NCBI GenBank assembly: GCA_964472675.1
Contig: CAYYLO010000013.1
Location: 1 to 26,826 of the forward strand
Source of the DNA: 01-FULL-43-15b sp964472675
Lineage (GTDB): Bacteria > Patescibacteriota > Microgenomatia > UBA8517 > UBA10165
Direction of reading: 5' to 3'
DNA: 26,826 nucleotides
Shown piece by piece: positions 6,160-15,700 of this stretch (its first letter is position 1; each line of letters begins with the position of its first letter). The notes beneath the pieces are model-generated. The model did no database searches. It worked only from the letters and a program-made list of their open reading frames with translations, and had not been told where the DNA came from. Both the position numbers and the translations under genes were made by a program.

Positions 6160-7002
6160 ATGGATTTAGCCGGGGAAGCTAAGAAAATTGCCATCTTCAA
6201 AGGCAAGAAAGTAAGAAGGACAATTTACAACAACGAATGGTGGTTTTCAGTTGTGGATATTATTGAAGCGCTAACAGATAGCGACAAGCCTCGAGACTAT
6301 TGGTATCGAATGAAGCAGAGAGAAAAGGAATCAAGCGAGATTGAGTTGTCGACACTTTGTCGACAACTGAAATTACAATCTTCTGATGGCAAAAAGTATC
6401 TGACCGAAGTTGTTAGCACAGAAAACGCTTTTCGTATTATCCAATCAATTCCTTCCCCCAAAGCAGAGCCATTTAAAAGATGGTTGGCTAGAGTGGGATA
6501 TGAAAGAGTTCAAGAAATAGAGGATCCCGAGTTGGCTACTAAAAGAACAAGAGCCTTATATAAGGCCAAAGGTTACCCTGAAAGTTGGATAGAAAAAAGA
6601 ATGCGCGGGATTGTAATTAGAGAAGAACTAACGGAAGAATGGCAAAAGCGGGGAGCGAAGATATATAAAGACTATGAAATTTTAACAGCCGAAATTTCCA
6701 AAGCTTCCTTTGGTATTACGCCAGGCCAATACAAAAAACTAAAAGGCTTGAAGAGAGAAAACTTGCGCGATCACATGGATGATTTCGAACTCATCTTTGC
6801 TATGCTTGGTGAGCGCTCTACCACAGAAATTCACCGCACTGAAAACTCGCAAGGATTGCCAAAACTCAAAAAAGATGCCCAAGAAGGGGGAGAAATTGCC
6901 GGTGTTGCCAGAAGAAAGCTGGAGAAGCGCCTCGGTCGCTCGGTTGTTTCCAATAAGAATTTCTTGGCCGCTGGAAAACAGAAGAAACTGCCACGGCTTT
7001 AG
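6160..7002 (+). CDS. Bro-N domain protein (phage antirepressor / DinD-like)
   Basis: Residues about 8-105 are a Bro-N domain (IAIFKGKKVRRTIYNNEWWF, then VVDIIEALTDSDKPRDYWYR), a DNA-binding module of viral and prophage antirepressors. The rest is helical and basic, with the ending LPKLKKDAQEGGEIAGVARRKLEKRLGRSVVS recalling the C-terminal part of DinD-type Bro proteins. Substrate and target site are unknown; CPR genomes often carry such stand-alone genes, sometimes beside toxin-antitoxin loci. GGAGG (6154-6158) ends 1 nt before the ATG, too close for a normal ribosome site, while TATTAA (6146-6151) sits 8 nt before the ATG with TTGACT upstream (6125-6130), so it may be read from a leaderless mRNA. 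ATG 6160 is the only good start. Confidence 0.75.
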   Translation: MDLAGEAKKIAIFKGKKVRRTIYNNEWWFSVVDIIEALTDSDKPRDYWYRMKQREKESSEIELSTLCRQLKLQSSDGKKYLTEVVSTENAFRIIQSIPSPKAEPFKRWLARVGYERVQEIEDPELATKRTRALYKAKGYPESWIEKRMRGIVIREELTEEWQKRGAKIYKDYEILTAEISKASFGITPGQYKKLKGLKRENLRDHMDDFELIFAMLGERSTTEIHRTENSQGLPKLKKDAQEGGEIAGVARRKLEKRLGRSVVSNKNFLAAGKQKKLPRL

Positions 7003-7095
7003 CTGTGGGTATCTACAGTTGAAGGTTTGTGGGGGAGGTTGGATTCAGGATTTTTAACTACTAACAATCGATGCAGTTTGCGTTTGATTTAGTTG

Positions 7096-9384
7096 CTATT
7101 GTTGTTCTGTAGTCGCACCGGTTAATATCTTATCTTCATTTTCTTTCGCCGCAGGAGGCGGAGTACAGGCGATTGTTTTTTGGGTACCTTCTAGAAAGTA
7201 TTCGCTTGCGCCGCAATTGTTGATAGCTATCACCCCTGTTGGGATTTGCCAGGGAGTTGCAGGTTTATCTTTGAGTAGGTTTGTAAAAATATTGTGCCAT
7301 ATGGGAGTAGCACCGGTTATGCCGGACGCAACATAAGCCATGGGAGAGTTATCATTATTTCCTACCCAAACGGAAACCACATAATCATTCGTGAATCCAA
7401 TGGTCCAGTTGTCCCGAAGATTTTGTGTTGTGCCGGTTTTCACTGCTACTTCAGGATGGTTGTCTACAACCAGCAGGGAGCGTGGCCCAAAAGCCAGTGT
7501 CCGGGCCTTGTTGTCGCTTAAAATAGAGGTGAGAATATAGGCCACACCCGGGTCTAGAACCTGTTGGGAACAGGACAGGCTTGGGGTTACCTCTTCAGCG
7601 TGGGCCGGTCGAATTAGGGAAATTGTGGAAGTTATGGCGGTTGGGGAGCTTTGTTTGCATGGATTGTTTTCCAAAACGTTTCCTTTGGCGTCGACTACTT
7701 TTAAAATCGGGTAAAGTCCAACTTTCTTGCCGCTGTTGGCAAAAGTTCCGTAAACTACTGCCATGTCTGTCATTTTTACCTCAGCGCCTCCTAACGTTAT
7801 TGATAGGCCATACCTGGATGGATCAGCCCAGGTGGTGATACCTAACTTTTGTCCCTGATCAAGCATGTGGTTTACACCGTAAGAAGACAAAACTTTGACA
7901 GCAGGAATGTTTAAAGAAGAAGCAAGTGCGACTCTTAAGCTAACGTTACCGTGATATTTGTTGTCATAGTTGCGGGGCGCATAAGGAACGGAATTTCCAG
8001 CAGAATAAGTTACAGGGGTATCTGAAATTATCGAAGCAGCTGTATATTTTTTAGATTCAAGGGCGTATGAATAATTAACCGGTTTTATTGAAGACCCGGG
8101 TTGTCTGAGAGCTGTTGTGATATTAAAATTACCATCAATCTCGTCGTTGAAATAATCTTTTGAGCCTACCATTGCCAAAATTTCGCCAGTTTTAGGATTG
8201 GTTACCAAAGCTGCACCATTGTTGATTCTCAACTTTTGGACTTTTTGCATTTCTTCTTCGACAGCCTTTTGTGTTATTTCTTGCAGAGGTAAATCCAGAG
8301 ATGTGTATATAGAAAGACCTCCTTCTGCAACCATTTCCTCGCCATACTTTTCTACCAAAAGTTGTCTAACGTACATTACAAAATGTGGGGCTTTAATGTC
8401 GTTTCTTTGGGGGGAGAATTTAAGCTCTTTGTTGGCTGCTGTGGTAGCTTGTTCGCGTGAAATGTAGCCTTCCTGAGTCATACGCGACAAAACTTCTAAT
8501 TGCCGCTGCCTGGCCATGTCGGGATTTGCCCCAAACGGAGAGTAGGTTGTGGGCGAGCGGGGAAGTCCTGCGAGGAGTGCCGATTCAGCCAAGTCCAAAT
8601 CCTTAGCGCTTTTGGCAAAGTAAAGTTGCGATGCCTCCTCGATGCCCTGAGCAGTACCTCCGTAAGATACTTGATTTAGGTACATTTCTAGTATCTGATC
8701 TTTGCTGAAGCGCATGTCAACCAAAATAGCCAGGATAACCTCTTTTATTTTCCTGTTAAATGTTTTTTCGGGCGATAGAAGGGTGTTTTTTATGAGTTGT
8801 TGGGTAATGGTTGAGCCGCCTGATACTTCTCCTCGAGTCAGGTTGCGCTCTAACGCGCGCAAAATACCACGCACAGAAAAGCCGTGGTGGTTATAAAATT
8901 CAGCGTCTTCAATGGAAATTGTAGCCAGGCGAGCGTTTTGGGGAATTTGATTTATGGGAAGCAAAGTTCTATTCTCGCTTCTGTAAATTTTGTACAAAAG
9001 GTTTCCGTTCCGGTCATATATTTTTGTAGTGAGTAGGGGCAGTTTTGTTTGCAGTTGATCGATTTTTGGTAGCGTAAAGATAAATCTTGCCCAGAAAAAA
9101 AAGATCACAACAAATCCAGAAAAGATTAAGAAGACAATAGTGTGTTTTGCGGTAAAGCGTTTAATTTTCCCCGTATGGTTTTTTCTTTTTGCTGAAGTGG
9201 TTTTAAAGTAGAGAGGATATTTGGGGGAAAAGATTTTTTTAACTCCTATTAGCAACCAAACAATAGACGATGGTATTGCAGACAAAAAAAGATAAAGTGG
9301 TTTTCCAACTAACGCGAGGAAAATTACCACTGACAATATTAGCTTTCTGACTAGTGTGGCTTTCGCCGGAACCCTGGCCGGCAT
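7096..9384 (-). CDS. Class A penicillin-binding protein (PBP1A-like), copy 1
   Basis: This bifunctional peptidoglycan synthase of the cell envelope has 762 residues. The N-terminus has unusually much hydrophobic sequence (about residues 12-48) before the main signal anchor (about 83-107). The GT51 transglycosylase domain has IEDAEFYNHHGF with the catalytic Glu near 158 and GGSTITQQLIKNTLL. The transpeptidase domain shows the serine motif in PGSSIKPVNY (nucleophile about 431), an SLN motif, and KTGTTQNLRDNW near 650. The C-terminus carries a short Cys-containing tail. All catalytic motifs are intact. A second homologous gene lies just upstream on the same strand, 203 bp away. A -10 box 9 nt before the ATG gives it a promoter of its own. 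Confidence 0.93.
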   Translation of the reverse strand: MPARVPAKATLVRKLILSVVIFLALVGKPLYLFLSAIPSSIVWLLIGVKKIFSPKYPLYFKTTSAKRKNHTGKIKRFTAKHTIVFLIFSGFVVIFFFWARFIFTLPKIDQLQTKLPLLTTKIYDRNGNLLYKIYRSENRTLLPINQIPQNARLATISIEDAEFYNHHGFSVRGILRALERNLTRGEVSGGSTITQQLIKNTLLSPEKTFNRKIKEVILAILVDMRFSKDQILEMYLNQVSYGGTAQGIEEASQLYFAKSAKDLDLAESALLAGLPRSPTTYSPFGANPDMARQRQLEVLSRMTQEGYISREQATTAANKELKFSPQRNDIKAPHFVMYVRQLLVEKYGEEMVAEGGLSIYTSLDLPLQEITQKAVEEEMQKVQKLRINNGAALVTNPKTGEILAMVGSKDYFNDEIDGNFNITTALRQPGSSIKPVNYSYALESKKYTAASIISDTPVTYSAGNSVPYAPRNYDNKYHGNVSLRVALASSLNIPAVKVLSSYGVNHMLDQGQKLGITTWADPSRYGLSITLGGAEVKMTDMAVVYGTFANSGKKVGLYPILKVVDAKGNVLENNPCKQSSPTAITSTISLIRPAHAEEVTPSLSCSQQVLDPGVAYILTSILSDNKARTLAFGPRSLLVVDNHPEVAVKTGTTQNLRDNWTIGFTNDYVVSVWVGNNDNSPMAYVASGITGATPIWHNIFTNLLKDKPATPWQIPTGVIAINNCGASEYFLEGTQKTIACTPPPAAKENEDKILTGATTEQQ

Positions 9385-9393
9385 ATTTACCGC

Positions 9394-9399
9394 ATTTTA
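9394..9399 (-). promoter_or_regulatory. -10 box for PBP copy 1
   Basis: TAAAAT on the minus strand ends 9 nt before the ATG at 9384, the same spacing seen upstream of brnT and the RHH antitoxin gene. No convincing -35 was seen. It suggests a nearly leaderless transcript. Confidence 0.4.
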
Positions 9400-9435
9400 A
9401 CTCAAACTAAAAAAAGGCACTAGAGATAAAAATGC

Positions 9436-9580
9436 TCCGGGTGGTCGGATAACTCGGAGAGTCGGTACTCCAGTGAATCGGTGAGCCAGCGTTACAGAGC
9501 TCCGGTGTACTGGTGTGCCGGATTACTGGTTATCTGGTTTGCTGACTTGCTGAAACTCTGACACCCTGAGTTTTCTGGCC
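9436..9580. repeat. Degenerate 8-bp periodic array between the PBP genes
   Basis: The 203-bp gap between the two PBP genes holds no ORF. Cut into 8-bp units from about 9444, the plus strand keeps a YYGG/YCGG/CTGG-like core in the same phase for about 17 consecutive units, for example GTCGGTAC, TCCGGTGT, ACTGGTGT, GCCGGATT, ACTGGTTA and TCTGGTTT. On the minus strand the unit reads roughly AACCAGTA or CACCGGAG. Copies are diverged, so it is a degenerate tandem array rather than a fresh microsatellite. Period 8 rules out a coding repeat. Function is unknown. Confidence 0.6.
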
Positions 9581-9587
9581 ACCCGAT

Positions 9588-11849
9588 TTATTGCCCGCCA
9601 AAAGGCGCTTGAGTGGGACGGGGTATGCTGGTAGTGTTTACTACAGCTGACCAAGTTTGAGAAGGGCAGTCAAGGCAAACTGATGTGCCTAAGGGATCCT
9701 CCCAGACTTGCCTGTTTTCTATATGCACCTGATCTTGTGGCGCGTTTGAATCTGCCAGCATTCCTGAGTCATTATAAACGTTAACATCACGATTTAACGG
9801 TTGGGTAGGATTTGGCGGGAAACTTTCTAAGAAAAATTCAAAACGAATGGAGCAGCCGGGATCGTCTGGGAGAGCGTTGGGGGGAAGAGTGCCGGTGGTT
9901 GCACAAACATTAGTACCTGTCACATCTGACGGCATGGACATCCAGACGTGTGAATGTTTAATCCTTTCCTGACCCGTTCCGGAAAGATCTCCATTCTCAA
10001 CCATATCCAGACCTTTTTTAATAATCCTGTTCCAAATAGGGGAGGCTCCGGTTACACCTGACGCAACAGATGACATTGGTGTATTGTCGTTATTGCCTAC
10101 CCAAACAGCTGTGACAAGCTCAGGATTATAGCCAATTGTCCAGTTGTCCCGCCTGTCGTTTGTAGTACCAGTTTTTACGGAAACCTCCGGATGACCTGCT
10201 ACATTAAGGTAAGACGATGGACCAAACGCTGCGCTTCGAGCGTTGTTGTCCAAAAGAATATGGGAGATTATATAGGAGGTGCCGGACGACAAAACCCTGT
10301 CGCCATCTTTTACTTTTGCTTCAAACAGAAGATTCCCTTTCCAGTCTTCGACTTTTAGTATGCTTACAGGATCCTGTTTTATTCCGCTATTTGCAAAAAC
10401 TCCAAAGGCTGTTGCCATCTCGGCCATTTTCACCTCACCGCCGCCAAGAGTAAGCGATAGCCCGTAACGGGATGGATCATTTAAAGAAGCGACACCCATT
10501 TTTTGGGCAAAATTCACAAATTCCTCAACATTATTTAAGGCTAAAGTGCGTACAGCAGGTATATTGTAAGAATTTCCCAGGGAGAATCTGGTTTGTACGG
10601 CTCCGTGGAACTGGCCGTCGTAATTGACTGGGCAATAGGAAGTCTGGCCAGCAACATTAAAACAAGTCGGTATGTCGGCAAAAGCAGTTGAGGCAGTTAT
10701 CTTGCCTGTTTCAAGGGCCAGAGCGTAATTTAACGGCTTTATTGACGAGCCGGGCTGTCTTGGACGAAGAGTAACGTTTACCTTCCCATCCTCATCTTCT
10801 GCAAAATAGTCTTTAGAGCCGACCATGGTGTAAATCTCACCGGTTTTGGGATTTGTTACTAAGGCTGCTCCATTGCCAACACGAGCAGACTTTAACTTGC
10901 CAACTTCCTCGCGAACTACTTTTTCCGCATGCTGCTGCAGATCCAGGTCCAAAGTTGTAGTGACGCGAAGACCGCCGTATTCAACTTTCTTCTCTCCGTA
11001 TTTGTCCACCAGCTGGTTTTTGACAAACAAAGCAAAATGAGCAGCTTTTATGCTTTCCGGTTTTGCATAACGCAACTCTTCTTTTTCTGCGTCGTTTGCC
11101 TGACCTTCGGTTATATATTTTTCTTCGACCATCCGGCGCAAAACCAGACGCTGTCTTTCTTTGGCCAGTTGGGGGTTAGACCCGAAAGGTGAGAAACGCG
11201 TGGGGGCAGCAGTTAGTCCTGCCAAAACTGACGCCTGTGCCAGTGTTAAATCTTTGGCGTTCTTGTCAAAATAAGTCAGGCTGGCAGCTTGTATCCCCCA
11301 GGCGGTTCCGCCATAAGGAACGTTATTAAAGTAAGCTTCTAAAATCCTGTCCTTTGGATAAATAACCTCAATAAGAAGAGTTAAAAGAACTTCCCTGATT
11401 TTTCGCCTGATAGTCCTTTCCGGGGTTAAAAGTGTTGTTTTAACCAACTGTTGAGTAATGGTTGAGCCGCCTTGAAGGTTTTGTTTGATAGTTGTTTTAA
11501 AAAGTGCCCTGGCCATTCCAGAAAGGGATAATCCGTGGTGTTTGTAAAAGTCTTTGTCTTCAACGGCAATTGTAGCCTGGTAGACATAAGGCGGAAGGTC
11601 AGACAATTTAACGGGTGTTCTTCTTTTCCCTTCATATATTTCATAAATTAACTTGCCGTTTCTGTCTAAAATTTGTGTCGAGACAGGATTTCTTGCTTCC
11701 GAGGTAAGTTGAGTAGGTAGGGGTATGCCCCAGAATAGATAAGTAAAGAGTGATAGCACACAGGTGAAAAGCAAGAGAAGCAATATGGCAAAACTCCTTT
11801 TTTGCTCTGACATTCGTTTTAGGAGGGGGAGTTGGGAAACGGCGAACAC
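9588..11849 (-). CDS. Class A penicillin-binding protein (PBP1A-like), copy 2
   Basis: This is a second bifunctional transglycosylase/transpeptidase, homologous along its length to the neighbouring copy. It has one N-terminal anchor (SFAILLLLLFTCVLSLFTYLF), GT51 motifs VEDKDFYKHHGLS (Glu near 96) and GGSTITQQLVKTTLL, then PGSSIKPLNY (serine about 365), SYN as the second motif, and KTGTTNDRRDNW near 557. It has a longer Cys- and Pro-rich extracellular tail than copy 1, about 110 residues, with four or more cysteines that could form disulfides. The coordinate uses GTG 11849, which coincides with the start expected from TATACT at 11861-11856; ATG 11813 (MSEQKRSF) is a good alternative with a leader of about 36 nt. 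It is transcribed divergently from the DUF5667-like gene, 26 bp away. Confidence 0.92.
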   Translation of the reverse strand: MFAVSQLPLLKRMSEQKRSFAILLLLLFTCVLSLFTYLFWGIPLPTQLTSEARNPVSTQILDRNGKLIYEIYEGKRRTPVKLSDLPPYVYQATIAVEDKDFYKHHGLSLSGMARALFKTTIKQNLQGGSTITQQLVKTTLLTPERTIRRKIREVLLTLLIEVIYPKDRILEAYFNNVPYGGTAWGIQAASLTYFDKNAKDLTLAQASVLAGLTAAPTRFSPFGSNPQLAKERQRLVLRRMVEEKYITEGQANDAEKEELRYAKPESIKAAHFALFVKNQLVDKYGEKKVEYGGLRVTTTLDLDLQQHAEKVVREEVGKLKSARVGNGAALVTNPKTGEIYTMVGSKDYFAEDEDGKVNVTLRPRQPGSSIKPLNYALALETGKITASTAFADIPTCFNVAGQTSYCPVNYDGQFHGAVQTRFSLGNSYNIPAVRTLALNNVEEFVNFAQKMGVASLNDPSRYGLSLTLGGGEVKMAEMATAFGVFANSGIKQDPVSILKVEDWKGNLLFEAKVKDGDRVLSSGTSYIISHILLDNNARSAAFGPSSYLNVAGHPEVSVKTGTTNDRRDNWTIGYNPELVTAVWVGNNDNTPMSSVASGVTGASPIWNRIIKKGLDMVENGDLSGTGQERIKHSHVWMSMPSDVTGTNVCATTGTLPPNALPDDPGCSIRFEFFLESFPPNPTQPLNRDVNVYNDSGMLADSNAPQDQVHIENRQVWEDPLGTSVCLDCPSQTWSAVVNTTSIPRPTQAPFGGQ

Positions 11850-11854
11850 TTGTG

Positions 11855-11870
11855 TAGTATATTGTATAGC
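11855..11870. promoter_or_regulatory. Overlapping divergent promoters
   Basis: The 26 bp between the GTG of PBP copy 2 and the ATG at 11876 contain TATACT on the minus strand (11861-11856) and TATATT/TTGTAT/TATAGC candidates on the plus strand (11858-11870). Both genes therefore appear to start transcription from overlapping sites within about 10 nt of their start codons. Exact hexamers are uncertain. Confidence 0.4.
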
Positions 11871-11875
11871 AACTT

Positions 11876-12493
11876 ATGCGTCATTTCTATTATTCCATCT
11901 TTGCGGTTGTTTTCTCAGCTTTAGTCCTTTTTATATCGATTTACCGCATTACGGCCTTGAAGTATCACTTTTCGCTTCCCAACGACTCAAGCATGGGACA
12001 TGCAGTTTTTGCATCTGGGGTAGAATATTCACTGCCTTATCCTGGTATTTTGCCTAATAACCCAGCTTGGCCACTTAAGGCGATGCGGGATAGGCTGGAC
12101 CTATATTTTACTTCCGATCCTTTAGAAAAAGCCCAGCATACTCTGTTTTTGGCTGACAAAAGATTGGTGGCTGCGCAACAGCTTGCCCAAAGCGGGGATT
12201 ATGGTCGAGGAGTAGCGACTGCTGCCAAAGCTGAGCAATATTTAGAGGAGGCGTTGACTCGTGGGAAAGATGCGGATGTTAAAGGCAAGAACGCTGTTGG
12301 CTTTTTTGAGACACTTTACAAAGCAGCGCTGACTCATCGTGAGGTTTTGGAGGAAATGATGGCTAATGCTCCAGAAGACGGCAAGCCGGTATTAAATAAA
12401 ACACTAGATTACTCCAGAAACGTCAAAGAACAGCTAGAGCACCTTTTTAATCAAAGGGGTAAATCTGTACTCACCCCCGCGAGGGAGGACTAA
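11876..12493 (+). CDS. DUF5667-like membrane-anchored protein
   Basis: The 205-residue protein has an N-terminal signal anchor (about residues 5-25), then the conserved SLPYPGILPNNPAWPLKAMRDRLDLYFTSDPLEKAQ segment characteristic of the DUF5667 family, followed by helices rich in Ala/Lys/Glu (LADKRLVAAQQLAQSGDYGRGVATAAKAEQYLEEAL and onward). The helical part resembles a TPR-like or four-helix periplasmic domain. The biochemical role of the family is not known. It is divergently transcribed from PBP copy 2, which hints at an envelope function, but that is context only. Confidence 0.65.
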   Translation: MRHFYYSIFAVVFSALVLFISIYRITALKYHFSLPNDSSMGHAVFASGVEYSLPYPGILPNNPAWPLKAMRDRLDLYFTSDPLEKAQHTLFLADKRLVAAQQLAQSGDYGRGVATAAKAEQYLEEALTRGKDADVKGKNAVGFFETLYKAALTHREVLEEMMANAPEDGKPVLNKTLDYSRNVKEQLEHLFNQRGKSVLTPARED

Positions 12494-12611
12494 AACTTGT
12501 GCCTGAGAGTTGTTAGAAGGTAGCTTCTCAACTTGCCTTTGTTTCACTCCTTTTTGCTTGCTATAGATAATAAATATGTTCGGAGTAGAGTTTTGGCTCC
12601 TGTAAGAAACT

Positions 12612-12638
12612 AAAAAGGGAGGTCGTAAGGCTTTTTTA
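12612..12638 (+). terminator. Weak terminator-like hairpin
   Basis: AAAAAG (12612-12617) and CTTTTT (12631-12636) flank a 13-nt loop and are followed by T-rich sequence. The 5' arm AAAAAGGGAGG recurs in the stronger terminator at 26744-26774. The rest of 12494-12793 shows no convincing gene; TTGACA at 12710-12715 may belong to a reductase promoter but lacks a well-placed -10. Confidence 0.35.
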
Positions 12639-12793
12639 TTCTTCAAAATTGTCCAATTTCTGAGGCTGTTATCCCCCAAAGATGAGCTCCTCTGATCTAC
12701 AAAGTTATATTGACACCCCCTACGAGTTTGTGGAAATATTCCCCAAAGGAATTAAGTACTCTCCTGCCCTGTGCCTTTCCAAAGAAGTAAGAT

Positions 12794-15700
12794 ATGCCGC
12801 AAGATACGAATTTGTTGTCTACACCTATTACCAGTGAGGAACTTTATAAAATAGGGTCCCAAATCCCTCCTGTTCCGGGAAAATTACCAGATCCCCAGCT
12901 TTCGGAAACGGCACTCTATATAGCCAAGACCCGTTATGCTCGCCGCGATAGCGATGGGCAACCCACAGAGACCGCCCGGGAAATGTTTTGGCGTGTTGCC
13001 TACAATATAAGTGTCGCCGAACTTTTCTATGGCGCAGATCAATCTCAAGTAGTGGCACAAGCAGAGTCTTTTTATAAATTGCTCTCCTCACAAAGATTTA
13101 TTCCCAACACTCCAACCATGCTTAATGCGGGTAAACCCATGCAACAGCTTTCAGCCTGCTTTGTGCTGCCGGTAGAGGACACAATGGCCAGTATCGGCAA
13201 AACCTTGGTAGATATGGTGATGATTCACAAATCAGGGGGTGGCACAGGGTTTTCTTTCTCTAGGTTAAGACCTTATGGGGATGTAATCAGCTCTTCAGGG
13301 GGAACAACGGTTGGCCCTTGCTCTTTCCTGCAGGCCTATAACGATGTAACTTCCCAGGTCAAACAAGGAGGCGTCAGGCGCGGAGCCAATATGGGCATTA
13401 TACACATAACTCATCCAGATATTCTGCGTTTTGCGGTGATGAAGGTAGACGAGTTTAGCTTAACAAACTTTAATATTTCTGTAACGGTGACAGAGGAATG
13501 GATGGAGCAGGTCAAGAAGGATGAAAAGTTTGTTAAAAGTGAGCCGGAGTGGGAAGAGGTCATTGAAGAGATTAAAGCAGCCCAAACTATTCGTGATGTT
13601 GATCTTAAACTAAAAAGAGTAGAAGAGGGAGTGGTCAAGCTTTATGATTTGGTTCGTGCAACAGAGGAAGAAGAAGGGTACGCACTTATTAATCCCCGAA
13701 CAGGAGAGGTCGCAGACCGCCTGAATGCCCATAAAGTCTTTTTATTAATTACCCAACTGGCTTGGCATTACGGCGATCCGGGAATGATTATGATCGACAG
13801 GGTCAACAAATCGGGCGCTAACCCTACCCCAAACTTGGGCCAGATTGAGGCCACCAATCCTTGTGTAACTGGGGATACTTTAGTGGCGACCAAGAACGGT
13901 TGGCGAAGAGCTGACCAGATTAAAGTTGGAGATGAAATCGGAACTGTTTTGGGTACAGGACTGGTAAGTAAAATTGAAACACATGATCAGGTACCAGCTT
14001 ATAAGGTGTCCTTCTCAGACGGCGCTGAGTTGAAAGTTACAGCAGCGCACCAATTCCATGCAATCAAACATTCCGGAAGGGCTAAAAATTCTGCCAATAA
14101 GAAATTTACACAAATACAGCTTAAGGACTTAGAGGTTGGTGATGTTGTCCGTGTGGCACCTTCTTTAATGCCGGACAACCCCGTGCTCGACTTGCCGGAA
14201 GATTGGACAAACAAAGATTATGGGTTTTTCGTTGGGATGTTGTTGGGGGACGGGTGCATTACCCCAACGTCTTTGTCTAGAAATGTCGTGAAGATGGCTG
14301 TAAATACCGACGAGACAGAATGGATAGATAAAATAAAATATGTGATGCTCAAGTCTCGGGCGAAAGTCGTCAGTCTGAACAAGAACGGAGGAAGGTCTGC
14401 TAACTTAACTGATCAGTCTGGTGGGGGAATGGCGTTAATGGTTAGACAGTCGCTTTTGACGCCTGCATATTCTTTTGAAAAAAGTATCCCCATTGAGTAT
14501 CAGAACAGCAACAGGGAGTTTCTGGCCGGTCTCTTGGATGGTCTTTACAGTACCGACGGCAACATAAATCTATCTAGCACGCATCCTGATATCAGGTTCA
14601 AGACTACCAGCAAACAATTAGCTCAGGACGTCCGCAGAGTTTTGCTTTCTTTTGGTATTCATGGTCGGATAACAAGAATTAAAGAAGTAAAAGCTGGCAG
14701 CGTGGATGGAAGATACATAGTTTCCAAACACCAACAATACGAAGTACACATTAGCGGAGCAGGAGTCAGAACCTTTATTCAACAAATTAGCTTATCTCAC
14801 CCCGATAAACAAAAGAAATTGCTTTTGGCACAGCGAGATTTTTCTTTAACTGGCAACACATGGTTGGCGAAAATTACAGCCGTTGAACCAGCGGGTTTTG
14901 AGACAGTCTATGACCTTTATGAGCCAATTTCTGACACTTGGATCACAGAAGGGATAGTTTCCCGAGGGTGTGGAGAGCAACCACTTTTACCGTACGATGC
15001 CTGTACTTTGGGTTCTATCAATGTTGGCAAGTTTATCAAAGATGGAACGATAGATTACGAAGGTTTAGCCAAAGCTACAGAAGAAGCGGTACGCTTTTTA
15101 GACAACGTTTTGGACATGAATAGTTATCCGATCCAGGAGATTCGCGAAATGACACGCAAAATCCGCCGCATAGGTTTAGGAATCATGGGCTTTGCCGATA
15201 TGCTCGTTCAACTTGGCGTTGGCTATAACACACAAGAAGGTTTGAATGTTGCCGAAGAGGTTATGTCTTACATACACAAGCATGCGAAAGAAGCCAGTGT
15301 TAAGTTGGCAGAACACCGCGGTGTTTTCCCTGCTTGGGAAGGCTCTGTTTACGATCCTCAGAGTCCGCACTTTCTGGGTACCGAGCTGAAAGTACGCAAT
15401 GGAGCCATAACCACCATCGCTCCGACTGGCACAATCGCCATGCTTGCTGATGCCTCNNNNNNNNNNCTCCTCAGGCATTGAACCTTATTTTGGGCTTTCT
15501 TACGCCAAAAACACCATTGAGGGCAAGCGCCTTTTTACCACCAACCCTTACTTTTTGAAGATTGCCAAAGATGAAGGTTTCTATTCAGATGAGCTTTTGG
15601 AAAAAATTGAGAAAAACGGTGGATCTGTTCAAGGACTTTCTGAAGTGCCGGAAAGATGGCAGGCGGTTTTTACTGTTACACGCGATATTTCTCCTGAATG

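Noticed and set aside
9421..9587. CRISPR array between the PBP genes
   Set aside because: Units are 8 bp, diverged and without spacers of 25-40 bp, and there are no cas genes.
12682..12837. 51-codon ORF starting before nrdJ and running into it in another frame
   Set aside because: No ribosome site or promoter of fitting distance, and a 44-bp overlap with nrdJ. The sequence is amphipathic but unknown. Kept out as too weak.
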